Source: Lysobacter antibioticus (GTDB lineage Bacteria > Pseudomonadota > Gammaproteobacteria > Xanthomonadales > Xanthomonadaceae). From it: 50,376 nucleotides of DNA. The notes under the pieces are model-generated. The model was not told where the DNA came from and ran no database searches. It saw nothing but the letters and a program-made list of their open reading frames with translations. Below, in pieces: positions 1-9,252 of this stretch. The stretch is taken from assembly GCF_000731095.1 (NCBI RefSeq), contig NZ_JMTZ01000065.1, positions 1-50,376 of the forward strand. Direction: 5' to 3'. The translations under genes were made by a program, and so were the position numbers. How positions within the stretch are numbered: position 1 is the first letter of the stretch; each line of letters opens with the position of its first letter.

Positions 1-14
1 TCCCTGTCCCGATG

Positions 15-41
15 AAAAACGGCCCGCATCCATGCGGGCCG
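15..41 (-). terminator. Rho-independent terminator, minus strand
   Basis: A perfect 10-bp stem (positions 20-29 with 32-41, two bases between) is followed on the minus strand by five T residues (15-19 as A on the plus strand). It would end transcription coming from the NYN-domain gene at 250-1122, whose stop lies about 210 bp away, with repeats in between. Confidence 0.75.
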
Positions 42-83
42 CCCTCCGGGTCTTCTGTGGCCTTCGCTAGTGCGAAGCTGCGC

Positions 84-145
84 ACAGCAACAGCAACAGC
101 AACAGCAACAGTCATAAGCCAAAGCCAAGGCCAAGGCCAAGGCCA
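84..145. repeat. Two adjacent hexanucleotide microsatellites
   Basis: About four copies of CAGCAA (roughly 85-110) are followed after a short break by about four copies of CCAAGG (roughly 119-145). They sit in the untranslated stretch between the NYN gene and its terminator. A short open frame runs through them but has no coding character. Confidence 0.85.
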
Positions 146-195
146 GGGATGGGATTCGACGCCGTCAAGGAAAGAACGTCGCCGCCCACGATTCG

Positions 196-223
196 CGGTC
201 GCGGCTCGCGCCGCTCCTACCCC
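196..223. repeat. REP palindrome
   Basis: One copy of the family core GGTCGCGGC-TCGC-GCCGCTCCTACCCC. The same unit recurs near 29261, 34971, 35007, 35121, 43920, 43966 and 50231, always outside genes. Confidence 0.8.
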
Positions 224-249
224 AGCTGCGTCGCGGATCGCACCTTCGA

Positions 250-1122
250 TCAGGTCTTGGCCTTGACCTTCGGCTTGCTCGCCGCCGACTTGTTCGCCGG
301 CGGTTTGTTAGCGGCAGGCTGGTTACCCGGCGCAGGATTGACCGCCGGTTTGTTCGCCGGCGATTTGCTCTCGGCGGCTTTCTTCGCGCCGCCCTTGGGC
401 TTGTCGCGTACCCACACCGTCAGGTTGTCGCGCCGTATCTCGAACAGGCCCATCGCCTCGATCAGGTCGCTGAGTTTGCGGTAACCGTAATTGCGCGGAT
501 CGAACGAGGCCTGGTTGCCGATCTGCTGTCCGATCGTGGCCAACCGCGACCAGCCGTCGTCGCCGCCGGCGGCGTCGACTGCACGCCGCAGCATCTGCAC
601 CAGGCGCGTATCGCTGCGCAGGTCCTTGGCGCTGCGCACCGGCGTCGCCGCGCTGTCGTCGGGCACGCCGTCGACGCTGGCCGGCTGGGCCAGGGCCTCG
701 ACATAGGTGAATTTGGAACAGGCGTTGACGAAGGGTTCCGGGGTCTTCTGCTCGCCGAAGCCGTAGACCTTGGCGCCCTCGGTCAGCAGGCGCATCACCA
801 GCGGGGTGAAATCGGCGTCGCTGGAGACGATCGCGAAACCGTCGAGGTTGCGCGCATACAGCAGGTCCATCGCATCGATGACCATCGCCATGTCGGAGGC
901 GTTCTTGCCCTTGCTGTAGGCGAACTGCTGCATCGGCCGGATCGCGTAGTCGTGCAGCACCGCTTCCCAGCTCCTCAGGTTCGGACTCTTCCAGTCGCCG
1001 TAGGCGCGGCGCACGTTGGCGATGCCGTAGCTCGCCACCTCGGTCAGGATCACGTCGATCTTCGCCGCCGGCGCGTTGTCGGCATCGATCAGCAGCGCGA
1101 TGCGTTTTTCCTCTGCGGCCAT
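250..1122 (-). CDS. NYN-domain (LabA/DUF88-type) protein with C-terminal LOTUS/OST-HTH domain
   Basis: A 290-residue protein. Residues 1-145 form an NYN (PIN-like) nuclease domain of the LabA/DUF88 type: the acidic motifs LIDADNA near residue 11 and SSDADF near residue 100 are the metal-binding positions of this fold. Residues about 165-240 resemble an OST-HTH/LOTUS RNA-binding domain, ending in the WVRDKPKG region. The last 45 residues are a low-complexity tail of Ala, Pro, Asn and Lys repeats, probably disordered. Family knowledge suggests RNA binding or cleavage in the cytoplasm; the substrate is unknown. It stands alone, divergent from tal. The ATG start at 1122 fits the conserved beginning of the family. 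Confidence 0.88.
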   Translation of the reverse strand: MAAEEKRIALLIDADNAPAAKIDVILTEVASYGIANVRRAYGDWKSPNLRSWEAVLHDYAIRPMQQFAYSKGKNASDMAMVIDAMDLLYARNLDGFAIVSSDADFTPLVMRLLTEGAKVYGFGEQKTPEPFVNACSKFTYVEALAQPASVDGVPDDSAATPVRSAKDLRSDTRLVQMLRRAVDAAGGDDGWSRLATIGQQIGNQASFDPRNYGYRKLSDLIEAMGLFEIRRDNLTVWVRDKPKGGAKKAAESKSPANKPAVNPAPGNQPAANKPPANKSAASKPKVKAKT

Positions 1123-1292
1123 GCGAATCCCCTGCGGGCCGGTCCCGGCCCTGTCGCGGCCAGCCTAGCGCAACCCCGTCGTCGGCGCCTCCACGCCGCG
1201 CCGGCGCCGAAACGAGCGCCACGGTCATGACGCGCTAACCTCGATCAGTGAGAATGGCGGGGACCCTAACGACACGACATGACCCCACCCCC

Positions 1293-2243
1293 ATGACCAA
1301 CCAGCTCGAACAACTGCGCGCACTCTCCGCCGTCGTCGCCGACACCGGCGACATCGAAGCCATCGCCCGCTTCCGACCGCTCGATGCGACCACCAACCCC
1401 TCCTTGCTGCTCAAAGCCTCGGCCTTGCCGGCCTATGCGCCGCTGATCGAGGCCGCGGTCGCCGCGGCGCAAGGCGCCGACACCGCCGCGCGGGTCGGCG
1501 ACGCAGGCCTGCGCCTGGCCGTCGCGATCGGCGGCGAAATCCTCAAGCTGATCCCCGGCCGCGTCTCCACCGAAGTCGATGCGCGCCTGAGCTTCGACAC
1601 CGAAGCGACCCTGGCCCAGGCCCGCCGCATCGTCGAGTTGTACGACCAGGCCGGCATCGGCCGCGAGCGCCTGCTGATCAAGATCGCCTCGACCTGGGAA
1701 GGCATCCGCGCCGCCGAGCAGCTCGAACGCGAAGGCATCCACTGCAACCTGACCCTGCTGTTCTCGTTCGCCCAGGCCGTGGCCTGCGCCGAGGCCGGCG
1801 TATACCTGATTTCGCCGTTCGTGGGCCGCATCCTCGACTGGCACCTCGCCAACGGCACGCCCAAGCCGGCCACGCCCGCCGACGACCCCGGCGTGCAGTC
1901 GGTCGCGCGCATCTGGCAGTACTACAAGCGCCACGACTACGCCACCGTGGTCATGGGCGCGAGCTTCCGCAACACCGGGCAAGTGCTCGCGCTCGCCGGT
2001 TGCGACCGCCTGACGATCTCGCCGGAGTTGCTCGGCGAACTCGAAGCCGGCCACGACGCGGTCGCGCGCGCGCTCGTCGACGACGGCCAGCGCGCCGCGC
2101 CGGGCGCGAAGCTCGACGAGGCCGGGTTCCGCTGGCAGCACAACGAGGACGCGATGGCGACCGACAAGCTCGCCGACGGCATCCGCCGTTTCGCCGCCGA
2201 CCAGCGCAAGCTCGAAGACCTGCTCACCCACCATCTCAGCTGA
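1293..2243 (+). CDS. tal: Transaldolase
   Basis: Transaldolase of the non-oxidative pentose phosphate pathway; it moves a dihydroxyacetone unit from sedoheptulose 7-phosphate to glyceraldehyde 3-phosphate. The 316-residue length matches the TalB type. Visible signatures are DATTNPSL near residue 31 and the Schiff-base lysine K130 in [11 protein letters not shown], with D17 at the position of the catalytic aspartate. An upstream in-frame ATG at 1248 exists, but family alignment and length support the ATG at 1293. It ends 16 bp before ndh and the two may be co-transcribed, although their functions are not obviously linked. Confidence 0.96.
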   Translation: MTNQLEQLRALSAVVADTGDIEAIARFRPLDATTNPSLLLKASALPAYAPLIEAAVAAAQGADTAARVGDAGLRLAVAIGGEILKLIPGRVSTEVDARLSFDTEATLAQARRIVELYDQAGIGRERLLIKIASTWEGIRAAEQLEREGIHCNLTLLFSFAQAVACAEAGVYLISPFVGRILDWHLANGTPKPATPADDPGVQSVARIWQYYKRHDYATVVMGASFRNTGQVLALAGCDRLTISPELLGELEAGHDAVARALVDDGQRAAPGAKLDEAGFRWQHNEDAMATDKLADGIRRFAADQRKLEDLLTHHLS

Positions 2244-2259
2244 TCGAGGTTCCATCGCC

Positions 2260-3540
2260 ATGAGCGACTCCCGCAAGCACGTCGTCATCGTCGGCGGCGG
2301 GTTCGGCGGTCTGTGGGCGACGCGCGCCCTGGCTTCGGCCGAGGTGCGCATCACCCTGATCGACCGTCGCAACCATCATCTGTTCCAGCCCCTGCTCTAC
2401 CAGGTCGCGACCGCCGGCCTGTCGGCGCCGGACATCGCCGCGCCCTTGCGCCACATCCTGCGCAATCAGAAGAATGTCGAAGTGCGCCTGGGCGAAGTGA
2501 CCGGCATCGCCGCCGACGCGCGCCAGGTGAGCCTCGCCGGCGGCGACGTCATCGACTACGACTACCTGCTGCTCGCCAGCGGCGCGACCCATGCCTATTT
2601 CGGCCACGACGAATGGGCCGACGATGCGCCCGGCCTGAAGACCCTCGACGACGCCCTGCACATCCGCCGCCGCGTCCTGCTCGCCTTCGAACGCGCCGAA
2701 GCGGCCGAAACCGAGGAAGAACGCTCGGCTTGGCTGCACTTCGCCGTGGTCGGCGGCGGCCCGACCGGGGTCGAACTCGCCGGCACCCTCGCCGAGATTT
2801 CGCGCAAGACCCTGCGTCGCGAGTTCCGCCGCATCGACCCGGCACAGGCGCGCGTGCGTTTGATCGAAGCCGGCCCGCGCGTGCTCGCCAACTTTCCCGA
2901 ATCGCTGTCGGAAAAGGCCCGCGCGCAATTGCAGCGGCTCGGAGTCGAGGTCGCCACCGGCACCCCGGTGGCCGAGATCGACGGCCGCGGCTATCGCCTC
3001 GGCGCCGAGTTCGTGCCGTCGCGCACGGTGCTGTGGGCGGCCGGCGTCGCCGCTTCACCGCTCGGCGCCCTGCTCGATGCGCCGCGCGATCGCGCCGGGC
3101 GCGTGCTGGTCGAACCCGACCTCAGCGTGCCCGGGCATCCGGAGATCTTCGTCGCCGGCGATCTGGCCAGCGTCAAGCAAGCCAACGGCCAGCCCGTGCC
3201 CGGGGTCGCGCCGGGCGCCAAGCAGATGGGCGCCTACGTCGCGCGTGCGATACGCGCACGTCTCGATCGGCGCGCGCTCGAGCCTTTCCGTTACGTCGAC
3301 TTCGGCAACCTCGCCACCATCGGCCGCCGCGCCGCGGTGGTCGACCTGCGCGGCTTCAAGTTCTCCGGCTTCCTCGCCTGGGTGTTCTGGCTTGCCGCGC
3401 ACGTGTTCTTCCTGATCGGCTTCCGCAACCGGCTGATCGTGATGCTCAACTGGTCGTGGGCCTACTTCACCTACCAACGCCACGCCCGCATCATCTTCGG
3501 CACCGGCGAGCCTGCCCGCGCCGACACGCCGCCGCCATGA
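2260..3540 (+). CDS. ndh: Type II NADH dehydrogenase (NDH-2)
   Basis: A 426-residue single-subunit, non-proton-pumping NADH:quinone oxidoreductase of the inner membrane. The FAD-binding GGGFGGL motif lies near residue 12, the NAD-binding Rossmann motif VVGGGPTGVELAG near residue 164, and VFVAGDLA-like sequence near residue 300 contacts FAD. A hydrophobic C-terminal stretch around residues 370-400 (FLAWVFWLAAHVFFLIGF) is the membrane anchor typical of the family. The ATG at 2260 has GAGGT about ten bases upstream. A strong hairpin about 60 bp after the stop closes the tal-ndh unit. Confidence 0.95.
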   Translation: MSDSRKHVVIVGGGFGGLWATRALASAEVRITLIDRRNHHLFQPLLYQVATAGLSAPDIAAPLRHILRNQKNVEVRLGEVTGIAADARQVSLAGGDVIDYDYLLLASGATHAYFGHDEWADDAPGLKTLDDALHIRRRVLLAFERAEAAETEEERSAWLHFAVVGGGPTGVELAGTLAEISRKTLRREFRRIDPAQARVRLIEAGPRVLANFPESLSEKARAQLQRLGVEVATGTPVAEIDGRGYRLGAEFVPSRTVLWAAGVAASPLGALLDAPRDRAGRVLVEPDLSVPGHPEIFVAGDLASVKQANGQPVPGVAPGAKQMGAYVARAIRARLDRRALEPFRYVDFGNLATIGRRAAVVDLRGFKFSGFLAWVFWLAAHVFFLIGFRNRLIVMLNWSWAYFTYQRHARIIFGTGEPARADTPPP

Positions 3541-3597
3541 AGGCATGGACGCGACGCGGTGCGCACGCATTGCCTCGGCTGCAGCGGTAACGACGAC

Positions 3598-3628
3598 GAA
3601 GGGCGCCTCGCGGCGCCCTTCGTGTTTA
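3598..3628 (+). terminator. Terminator after ndh
   Basis: A perfect 10-bp stem (3598-3607 with 3612-3621) with a four-base loop, followed by GTGTTTA. The T-run is short but placement right after ndh and before a convergent gene supports termination, probably in both directions. Confidence 0.7.
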
Positions 3629-3660
3629 CCGCGGACTCGGTGGCTGTCTGCAAGGTCGCG

Positions 3661-4128
3661 TCAAACCCGATCGATCCGGCACATGAAGCAACCGGTGCGG
3701 GCGTTGTGCGCGTGCACTTCGGTCGTGTCCGGATCGTCGAGCAGCTCGGCCAGCGCCGCATCGGCCTGGGCGCCATCGATCGCACGCGCGCCGCGCATCC
3801 AGCCGTCGGCATCGTAGGCGCGCAGCGACAGATGACGGGTGCGCAGGAACGGCGGTAGCGCGTCGTCGTACGAGGCCGCGGCGGCGCCCTCGCGCACGTA
3901 GATCGGGCCGCTGGAACGATAGGGGCCGTCGCAGGCGTGGTGCTCGAAGGTCAGCAACAACACCGAGTCGCCGGGCTTGGCGTCGGCCAGGCTGATCCGG
4001 CAGGGGTAGCCGTTCGGCGAGTCGGCGACGATGCGGCGCATGCCGTGGGCACGCAGGCTGGCGTCGTCGAGCGCGCCGAGGGTGGCGAAGGGTTCCGGCG
4101 ACAGGCCGGCGATGCGGTAGCGAGACAT
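3661..4128 (-). CDS. DUF1203 family protein
   Basis: A 155-residue protein of the DUF1203 family. Typical features are the opening MSRYRIAGLSPEPF, the block YPCRISLADAKPGDSVLLL, a PYRSSGPIYVREGA segment and the C-terminal HAHNARTGCFMCRIDR. Function is unknown for the family; it is a soluble protein with no signal peptide. The start at 4128 was chosen because it opens the conserved family sequence and GGGAGTTACCC-type purine-rich sequence lies just upstream; a longer open frame reaches 4239 but its extra residues are arginine-rich and not family-like. It is transcribed alone, convergent with ndh. Confidence 0.88.
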   Translation of the reverse strand: MSRYRIAGLSPEPFATLGALDDASLRAHGMRRIVADSPNGYPCRISLADAKPGDSVLLLTFEHHACDGPYRSSGPIYVREGAAAASYDDALPPFLRTRHLSLRAYDADGWMRGARAIDGAQADAALAELLDDPDTTEVHAHNARTGCFMCRIDRV

Positions 4129-4236
4129 CGGGTAACTCCCTGGAAGACAGTGCCCCAAGTTAGATGCCGCGCGCGCGCGGCGATATCCGCTTCTTGCGCT
4201 GCGCGGTCGCGAACGCTGCGGCCGATTGCGGCGCCG

Positions 4237-4271
4237 CAAAGGACGACGGCCCGGTTTCCCGGGCCGTCGTC
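4237..4271 (-). terminator. Terminator of rpoH
   Basis: A perfect 13-bp stem (4242-4254 with 4259-4271) closing a four-base loop that reads GAAA on the minus strand, followed there by CTTT. It lies 20 bp past the rpoH stop. Confidence 0.88.
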
Positions 4272-4292
4272 GCTAAGCTTGTTGATCGCCGA

Positions 4293-5180
<888 letters not shown>

Positions 5181-5629
5181 CTTAGCAGTCGCGATATATG
5201 ACTGCTAAAGGTGGGGAAAGTTCCACAGTGTTGCGGTACTGGAACGGGCGACCGGGCCTTGACCGGCCCGGGCGGCGGAGCGCCGGACCGATGAGACGGC
5301 GGCGCGGACATCAACATACCCTTTGCAATTAATAACTTATTAAAGCGAACCGGCCGTCGGCGCCATTCAGCCTAGGGCCCGGGCGCTCGAATATCCGCCC
5401 GCGGCGCCTTCGGCCGCCTGAACCGGCGTGGCGAAACGCCACTATCGGCCTGATCCGGGCGCACGTTCCATCAGGACCGGGGTCCCAGATCGCAAAACCG
5501 GCGCCGGGTCGAGGGCGGCGACCGGGGCTTCGACCCCCGGTCCCGACGAAGGTTCACCCCGCAACCCTGCTCGCGCCCGCGACCGGCGCGCCACTACAGT
5601 GAGGCGACGCCGCCCGCCCCGGACTGCCC
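5181..5629. other. Gene-free region between rpoH and the C39-like gene
   Basis: It holds the hairpin next to rpoH, an AT-rich island near 5311-5350 with the pure-AT palindrome TTAATAA-C-TTATTAA (5329-5343), which is unusual in this GC-rich DNA and a likely promoter region, and a hairpin GACCGGGG/CCCCGGTC (5520-5527 with 5535-5542). No credible gene is seen. Confidence 0.6.
5182..5208 (-). promoter_or_regulatory. Inverted repeat abutting the rpoH start codon
   Basis: Perfect 9-bp arms TTAGCAGTC (5182-5190) and GACTGCTAA (5200-5208) flank GCGATATAT. The hairpin ends one base before the rpoH start codon, where a ribosome binding site would be expected. It could be a translational control hairpin or a DNA operator; the sequence alone does not decide. 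Confidence 0.55.
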
Positions 5630-6076
5630 GTGATCCGAAGAACGACCCAGGAAGACGCCACCGGCTGCGGCCTGGCCTGCGTGGCGATGCTCGGCGGCAT
5701 CGGCTATGCGCAGGCGCGGGTGCTGGCGCGCCGGCTCGGCGTCGGCCCGCACGACCGGGTCGTGGGCCGCGGCGACCAAGCGCGCACGGTGCGCAATGCC
5801 TATTTCAGCGATGCCAGGCAGCTGCGGCGCATGCTCAAACTGCTCGGTCTGCGCGCGGGGCCGGAACGTCGCCTGGCGCGATGGGATGCGCTCGATCGCA
5901 GCGGCATCGCCGGCATCAATCCCAACCGCCGCGAGGGCAGCTGGCACTGGGTGGTCTATCTGCACTCGGACGAAGGCGGCTGCGTGCTCGACCCGAATCC
6001 GCGCGTGCGCAGCGAACGCAGGACCGACTTCGGCCGGATGAAGCCGCGCTGCTTCATCCCGGTGGCCCCCGCCTGA
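5630..6076 (+). CDS. Small C39-peptidase-like (papain-like) protein
   Basis: A 148-residue protein with the pattern of the C39 cysteine-peptidase fold: Q7 and C13 in TTQEDATGCGLACVAML, H106 in SWHWVVY, and D121 in VLDPNP. These positions fit oxyanion Gln, catalytic Cys, His and Asp. It has no signal peptide, no transmembrane segment and no fused ABC transporter, so it is not a bacteriocin exporter; it may be a free-standing cytoplasmic peptidase, deamidase or acyltransferase-like protein. The start codon is GTG at 5630, directly before the conserved motif. It converges on the MocR gene with a 7-bp gap and has no operon partner. Substrate unknown. Confidence 0.72.
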   Translation: MIRRTTQEDATGCGLACVAMLGGIGYAQARVLARRLGVGPHDRVVGRGDQARTVRNAYFSDARQLRRMLKLLGLRAGPERRLARWDALDRSGIAGINPNRREGSWHWVVYLHSDEGGCVLDPNPRVRSERRTDFGRMKPRCFIPVAPA

Positions 6077-6083
6077 GCCGGCG

Positions 6084-7547
6084 TCAGGCGCCGCCGAGTT
6101 CCTCCAGCGAGCGGCGGAAACGCTTCAGGGCCGGGGCGATCTCGTCGGCATCGATGACGCCGTAACCGAAGGTCAGCGCCGGCCGCTCCAAGGCGCCGAT
6201 CGCATAGTCGCCGACCGACTGAGCACCGGGCAGGTGGCGCAGCATGCGGGTAAGGATCGCCGGCGCCAACCCGGGGTCGCGGATGCGCGCGGCCAGATGC
6301 AGCCCCGCTTCCGAGGGAATCGGCTCCAGCCACGGATGCAGTTCGCGGCGCAGGCCGTCGAGCAGAGCGTCGCGGCGCTCGCCGTAGATCGAACGCATGC
6401 GCCGCACGTGCCGGGCGAGATGACCGTCGCGGATGAAGGCCGCAAGCACCGACTGGGTGATCGTATCGCAATGCGAATCGGCGCATTGCTTGACCGTGAT
6501 CAGAGCGTCGCGCGCCCACGCCGGCGCGACCACGAAGCCTTTGCGCAGCGACGGGAACAGGCTCTTGGAGAAGGTGCCGACGTAGAACACCAAGGCGTCG
6601 CGATCCAGGGTCTGCAGCGCATCGAGCGGGCGCCCGCCGAAGCGGAATTCGCCGTCGTAGTCGTCTTCGATCACCACCGCATGATGCTGGCGGGCGAACT
6701 CCAGCAGCGCCTTGCGCCGGCGCAGCGACAAGGCGACGCCGGTCGGCGATTGGTGCGAGGGGGTGACGCTGACGACGCGCACGTCCTCGGGCAGGCGATC
6801 CACGCACAAGCCTTCGTCGTCGACCGGCATCGGCACCAGGCGCGCGCCGGCCGCGGCGAAGGCCGCGCGCACCGGCGGATAGCCCGGCTCTTCGACCGCC
6901 ACCCGGGTCACGCCCGGCGTCACCAGCAAACGCGCGAGCAGATCGAAGGCCTGCTGCGCGCCGGAAGTGACGATGACGTCGTCGGCCGCGCAGGCGACCG
7001 CACGCGCGAACGCGACGTGCTGGGCGATCGCTTCGCGCAGGGCCGGGATGCCTTCCGACGGCGGATAGCTGAAATGGGTCTTCGACCATTCCCGCAGGCT
7101 CTGCGCGGACAGACGCCGCCAGAGGTCGTGCGGGAAATGGCGATGGTCGGGAATGCCGAGGCGGAAGCAGCGTTCCGGCAGGCTGCGCGGCAGCGCGGGA
7201 CGCATGAACGGTGTGCGCCACAGCGGGTTCAGGCGCGGGTCTTCCAGCCCCTGCTCCAGATGCGAGGGCGCGCGCCGTTCGCGACGTCCGGCGACGTCGG
7301 CCACCACGGTCTTCGCGCCCTTGCGCGGCAGCGCATAGCCTTCGGCGATCAGCAGGTCGTAGGCGGTGACGACAGTGTTGCGGGCGACGCCGAGTTCGTT
7401 GGCGACCTGGCGCGTCGCCGGCAGCGGCGCCCCGGCGGCGAGGCGGCCGTCGAGGATCGCCGAGCGCAGTTGGTGGTGCAGTTCCTGGGTCAGGGTGCCC
7501 TGGCCGCGGTCCGGCAGGGCGAGAGGAAACGGGAAAACTGGCCCCAT
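6084..7547 (-). CDS. MocR/PdxR-type regulator (GntR HTH fused to PLP aminotransferase fold)
   Basis: A 487-residue transcription factor. Residues about 15-85 form a GntR winged helix (LPATRQVANELGVARNTVVTAY), then a linker, then a class I aminotransferase domain from about residue 115. The PLP lysine is in GTFSKSLFPSLRKG, the cofactor aspartate in VVIEDDYDGEFRF, and TSGAQQAFDLL is the phosphate-binding loop region. Proteins of this class sense PLP or amino-containing ligands and often control a divergent neighbour or vitamin B6 synthesis. Here the divergent neighbour is a glutathione S-transferase gene, so control of that gene is plausible. The ATG at 7547 opens the family-like N terminus. 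Confidence 0.93.
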   Translation of the reverse strand: MGPVFPFPLALPDRGQGTLTQELHHQLRSAILDGRLAAGAPLPATRQVANELGVARNTVVTAYDLLIAEGYALPRKGAKTVVADVAGRRERRAPSHLEQGLEDPRLNPLWRTPFMRPALPRSLPERCFRLGIPDHRHFPHDLWRRLSAQSLREWSKTHFSYPPSEGIPALREAIAQHVAFARAVACAADDVIVTSGAQQAFDLLARLLVTPGVTRVAVEEPGYPPVRAAFAAAGARLVPMPVDDEGLCVDRLPEDVRVVSVTPSHQSPTGVALSLRRRKALLEFARQHHAVVIEDDYDGEFRFGGRPLDALQTLDRDALVFYVGTFSKSLFPSLRKGFVVAPAWARDALITVKQCADSHCDTITQSVLAAFIRDGHLARHVRRMRSIYGERRDALLDGLRRELHPWLEPIPSEAGLHLAARIRDPGLAPAILTRMLRHLPGAQSVGDYAIGALERPALTFGYGVIDADEIAPALKRFRRSLEELGGA

Positions 7548-7654
7548 GAAATATCACCGTTTTGGCTCATTCAGGGCGCCAGAGTACTCCTAAGCTGAGT
7601 CCATGGAAGCGGCACGACGCCGCCGCACCGCCCCTCCCAGACGAGCCCCTGCCG

Positions 7655-8359
7655 ATGATCGACCTCTACTACAGCCCGACCCCCAACGGCCTGAAGCTGC
7701 GCCTGTTCCTCGAAGAGTCCGGCCTGGCCCACCGGATCGTGCCGGTGCAGCTTTCGGCCGGCGAGCAGTTCGCCCCCGAATTCCTGGCGATCTCGCCGAA
7801 CAACAAGATCCCGGCGATCGTCGACCACGCCCCGCGCGACGGCGGCGAGCCGGTGGCGGTGTTCGAGTCGGGCGCGATCTTGCTCTATCTCGCCGAGAAA
7901 ACCGGCCTGCTGCTGCCCGAGGACGCCCGCGCCCGTCTCGAAGTCACCCAGTGGCTGTTCTGGCAGATGGCCGGGCTCGGCCCGATGGCCGGCCAGGCCG
8001 GTCACTTTCGCGTCTATGCGCCCGAGCCGCTGCCGTATGCGATCGAGCGCTACACCCAGGAAGTGAAGCGCCTGTACGGCGTGCTCGACCGCCGCCTCGC
8101 CGACCGCGCCTATCTCGGCGGCGACGCCTATTCGATCGCCGACATCGCTTGCTACCCGTGGATCGTGCCGCACGTCGGGCTCGGTCAGGACCTCGCCGCG
8201 ACCCCGCACCTGCAGCGCTGGTTCCAGAGCATCGCCTCACGTCCGGCCACCCAGCGCGTCTACGCCGGCATCGACGACCCCTACACGAAGGCGCCGGTGC
8301 TGTCGGAGGAAGCGCGAAACGTCCTGTTCAACCAGGGCGCGACGAACGCGAAGTCCTGA
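7655..8359 (+). CDS. Glutathione S-transferase family protein (YghU/YfcG-like)
   Basis: A 234-residue cytosolic GST. The N-terminal thioredoxin fold begins with MIDLYYSPTPNGLKLRLFLEE, the cis-proline is P53 in NKIPAIVDH, and E71-S72 in FESGAILLYLAEKTG bind the glutathione gamma-glutamyl group. The helical C-terminal domain follows from about residue 95. The pattern with a Pro-Asn loop rather than a tyrosine at the start is closest to the YghU/YfcG/Ure2p-like group, which often has disulfide-bond oxidoreductase activity. A longer in-frame start at 7562 exists but the ATG at 7655 opens the fold exactly. Divergent from the MocR regulator and upstream of the MBL-fold and cupin genes, which may belong to the same unit (41-bp gap). 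Confidence 0.92.
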   Translation: MIDLYYSPTPNGLKLRLFLEESGLAHRIVPVQLSAGEQFAPEFLAISPNNKIPAIVDHAPRDGGEPVAVFESGAILLYLAEKTGLLLPEDARARLEVTQWLFWQMAGLGPMAGQAGHFRVYAPEPLPYAIERYTQEVKRLYGVLDRRLADRAYLGGDAYSIADIACYPWIVPHVGLGQDLAATPHLQRWFQSIASRPATQRVYAGIDDPYTKAPVLSEEARNVLFNQGATNAKS

Positions 8360-8400
8360 CTCGTCGCGCACCCGCACAGCCCACCTGCATGAGGCCTGTC

Positions 8401-9207
8401 ATGTCCCTGCCGATCTGCGAAACCTGCGGCACCCAGTTCGCCCCTCATGCCGGCGTGCCGGCGCATTGCCCGATCTGCGAAGACGATCGCCAGTACGTCG
8501 GCTGGCAAGGCCAGACCTGGACCACCCACGAAGCGCTGGCGCAACGCTACACGCTGCGGCTCGAGGACGATGCCGGCGTGCTCGGCATCGGCCTGGCGCC
8601 GGCATTCGCGATCGACCAACGCGCGCTGTATCTGCAGACCGACGCCGGCAACATCCTGTGGGAATGCCTGGCCCTGGTCACCGACGAGGCCGTGGCCGAG
8701 CTGCGCGCGCGCGGCGGCGTCAACCTGATCGCGATCTCGCATCCGCATTTCTACGCCTCGATGGTCGAGTGGAGCGAAGCGCTCGGCGGCGTGCCGATCC
8801 TGATCCACGAAGCCGATCGCGCATGGGTGCAGCGCCCGTCCGAACGCATCCGCTACTGGAGCGGCGACGAACACAAACTCTCCGAGGACGTCACCCTGAT
8901 CCGCTGCGGCGGCCACTTCCCCGGCAGCACCGCGCTGCACTGGAAGCGCGGCCCGCGCGACGGCGGCGCGCTGTTCCCGGGCGATGCGCTGCAGGTGGTG
9001 TTCGACCGCCGCCACGTGACCTTCATGTACAGCTATCCCAACTACATCCCGATGAAACCCAGCGATGTGCGGGCGATGCGCGAACGCGTCGCCGGCTACG
9101 CATTCGAGGACGTCTACGGCTACACCTGGGGCCGCAACATCATCGGCGGCGGCCGCCAGGCGGTCGACGACTCCTTCGATCGCTTCCTCGATGCGGTCGC
9201 CTGCTGA
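8401..9207 (+). CDS. MBL-fold metallo-hydrolase with N-terminal zinc-ribbon-like motif
   Basis: A 268-residue protein. The first 30 residues hold two CxxC-type pairs (C6/C9 and C23/C26), a small zinc-ribbon-like knuckle. The metallo-beta-lactamase fold follows, but the usual HxHxDH motif reads SHPHFYAS (H114, H116), so the aspartate and third histidine are absent; H172 in GGHFPGS and D195 in LFPGDAL are kept. This variant is known among uncharacterised MBL-fold proteins; it probably binds one metal ion or uses other ligands. Start 8401 is preferred over 8389 because GAGG at 8391-8394 is spaced six bases before it. It precedes a cupin gene by 45 bp, likely the same transcript. Substrate unknown. 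Confidence 0.85.
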   Translation: MSLPICETCGTQFAPHAGVPAHCPICEDDRQYVGWQGQTWTTHEALAQRYTLRLEDDAGVLGIGLAPAFAIDQRALYLQTDAGNILWECLALVTDEAVAELRARGGVNLIAISHPHFYASMVEWSEALGGVPILIHEADRAWVQRPSERIRYWSGDEHKLSEDVTLIRCGGHFPGSTALHWKRGPRDGGALFPGDALQVVFDRRHVTFMYSYPNYIPMKPSDVRAMRERVAGYAFEDVYGYTWGRNIIGGGRQAVDDSFDRFLDAVAC

Positions 9208-9252
9208 GCCGGCCGCGCCTGGCTGCCTTCCCTATCCTCCGAGGAATACCCG

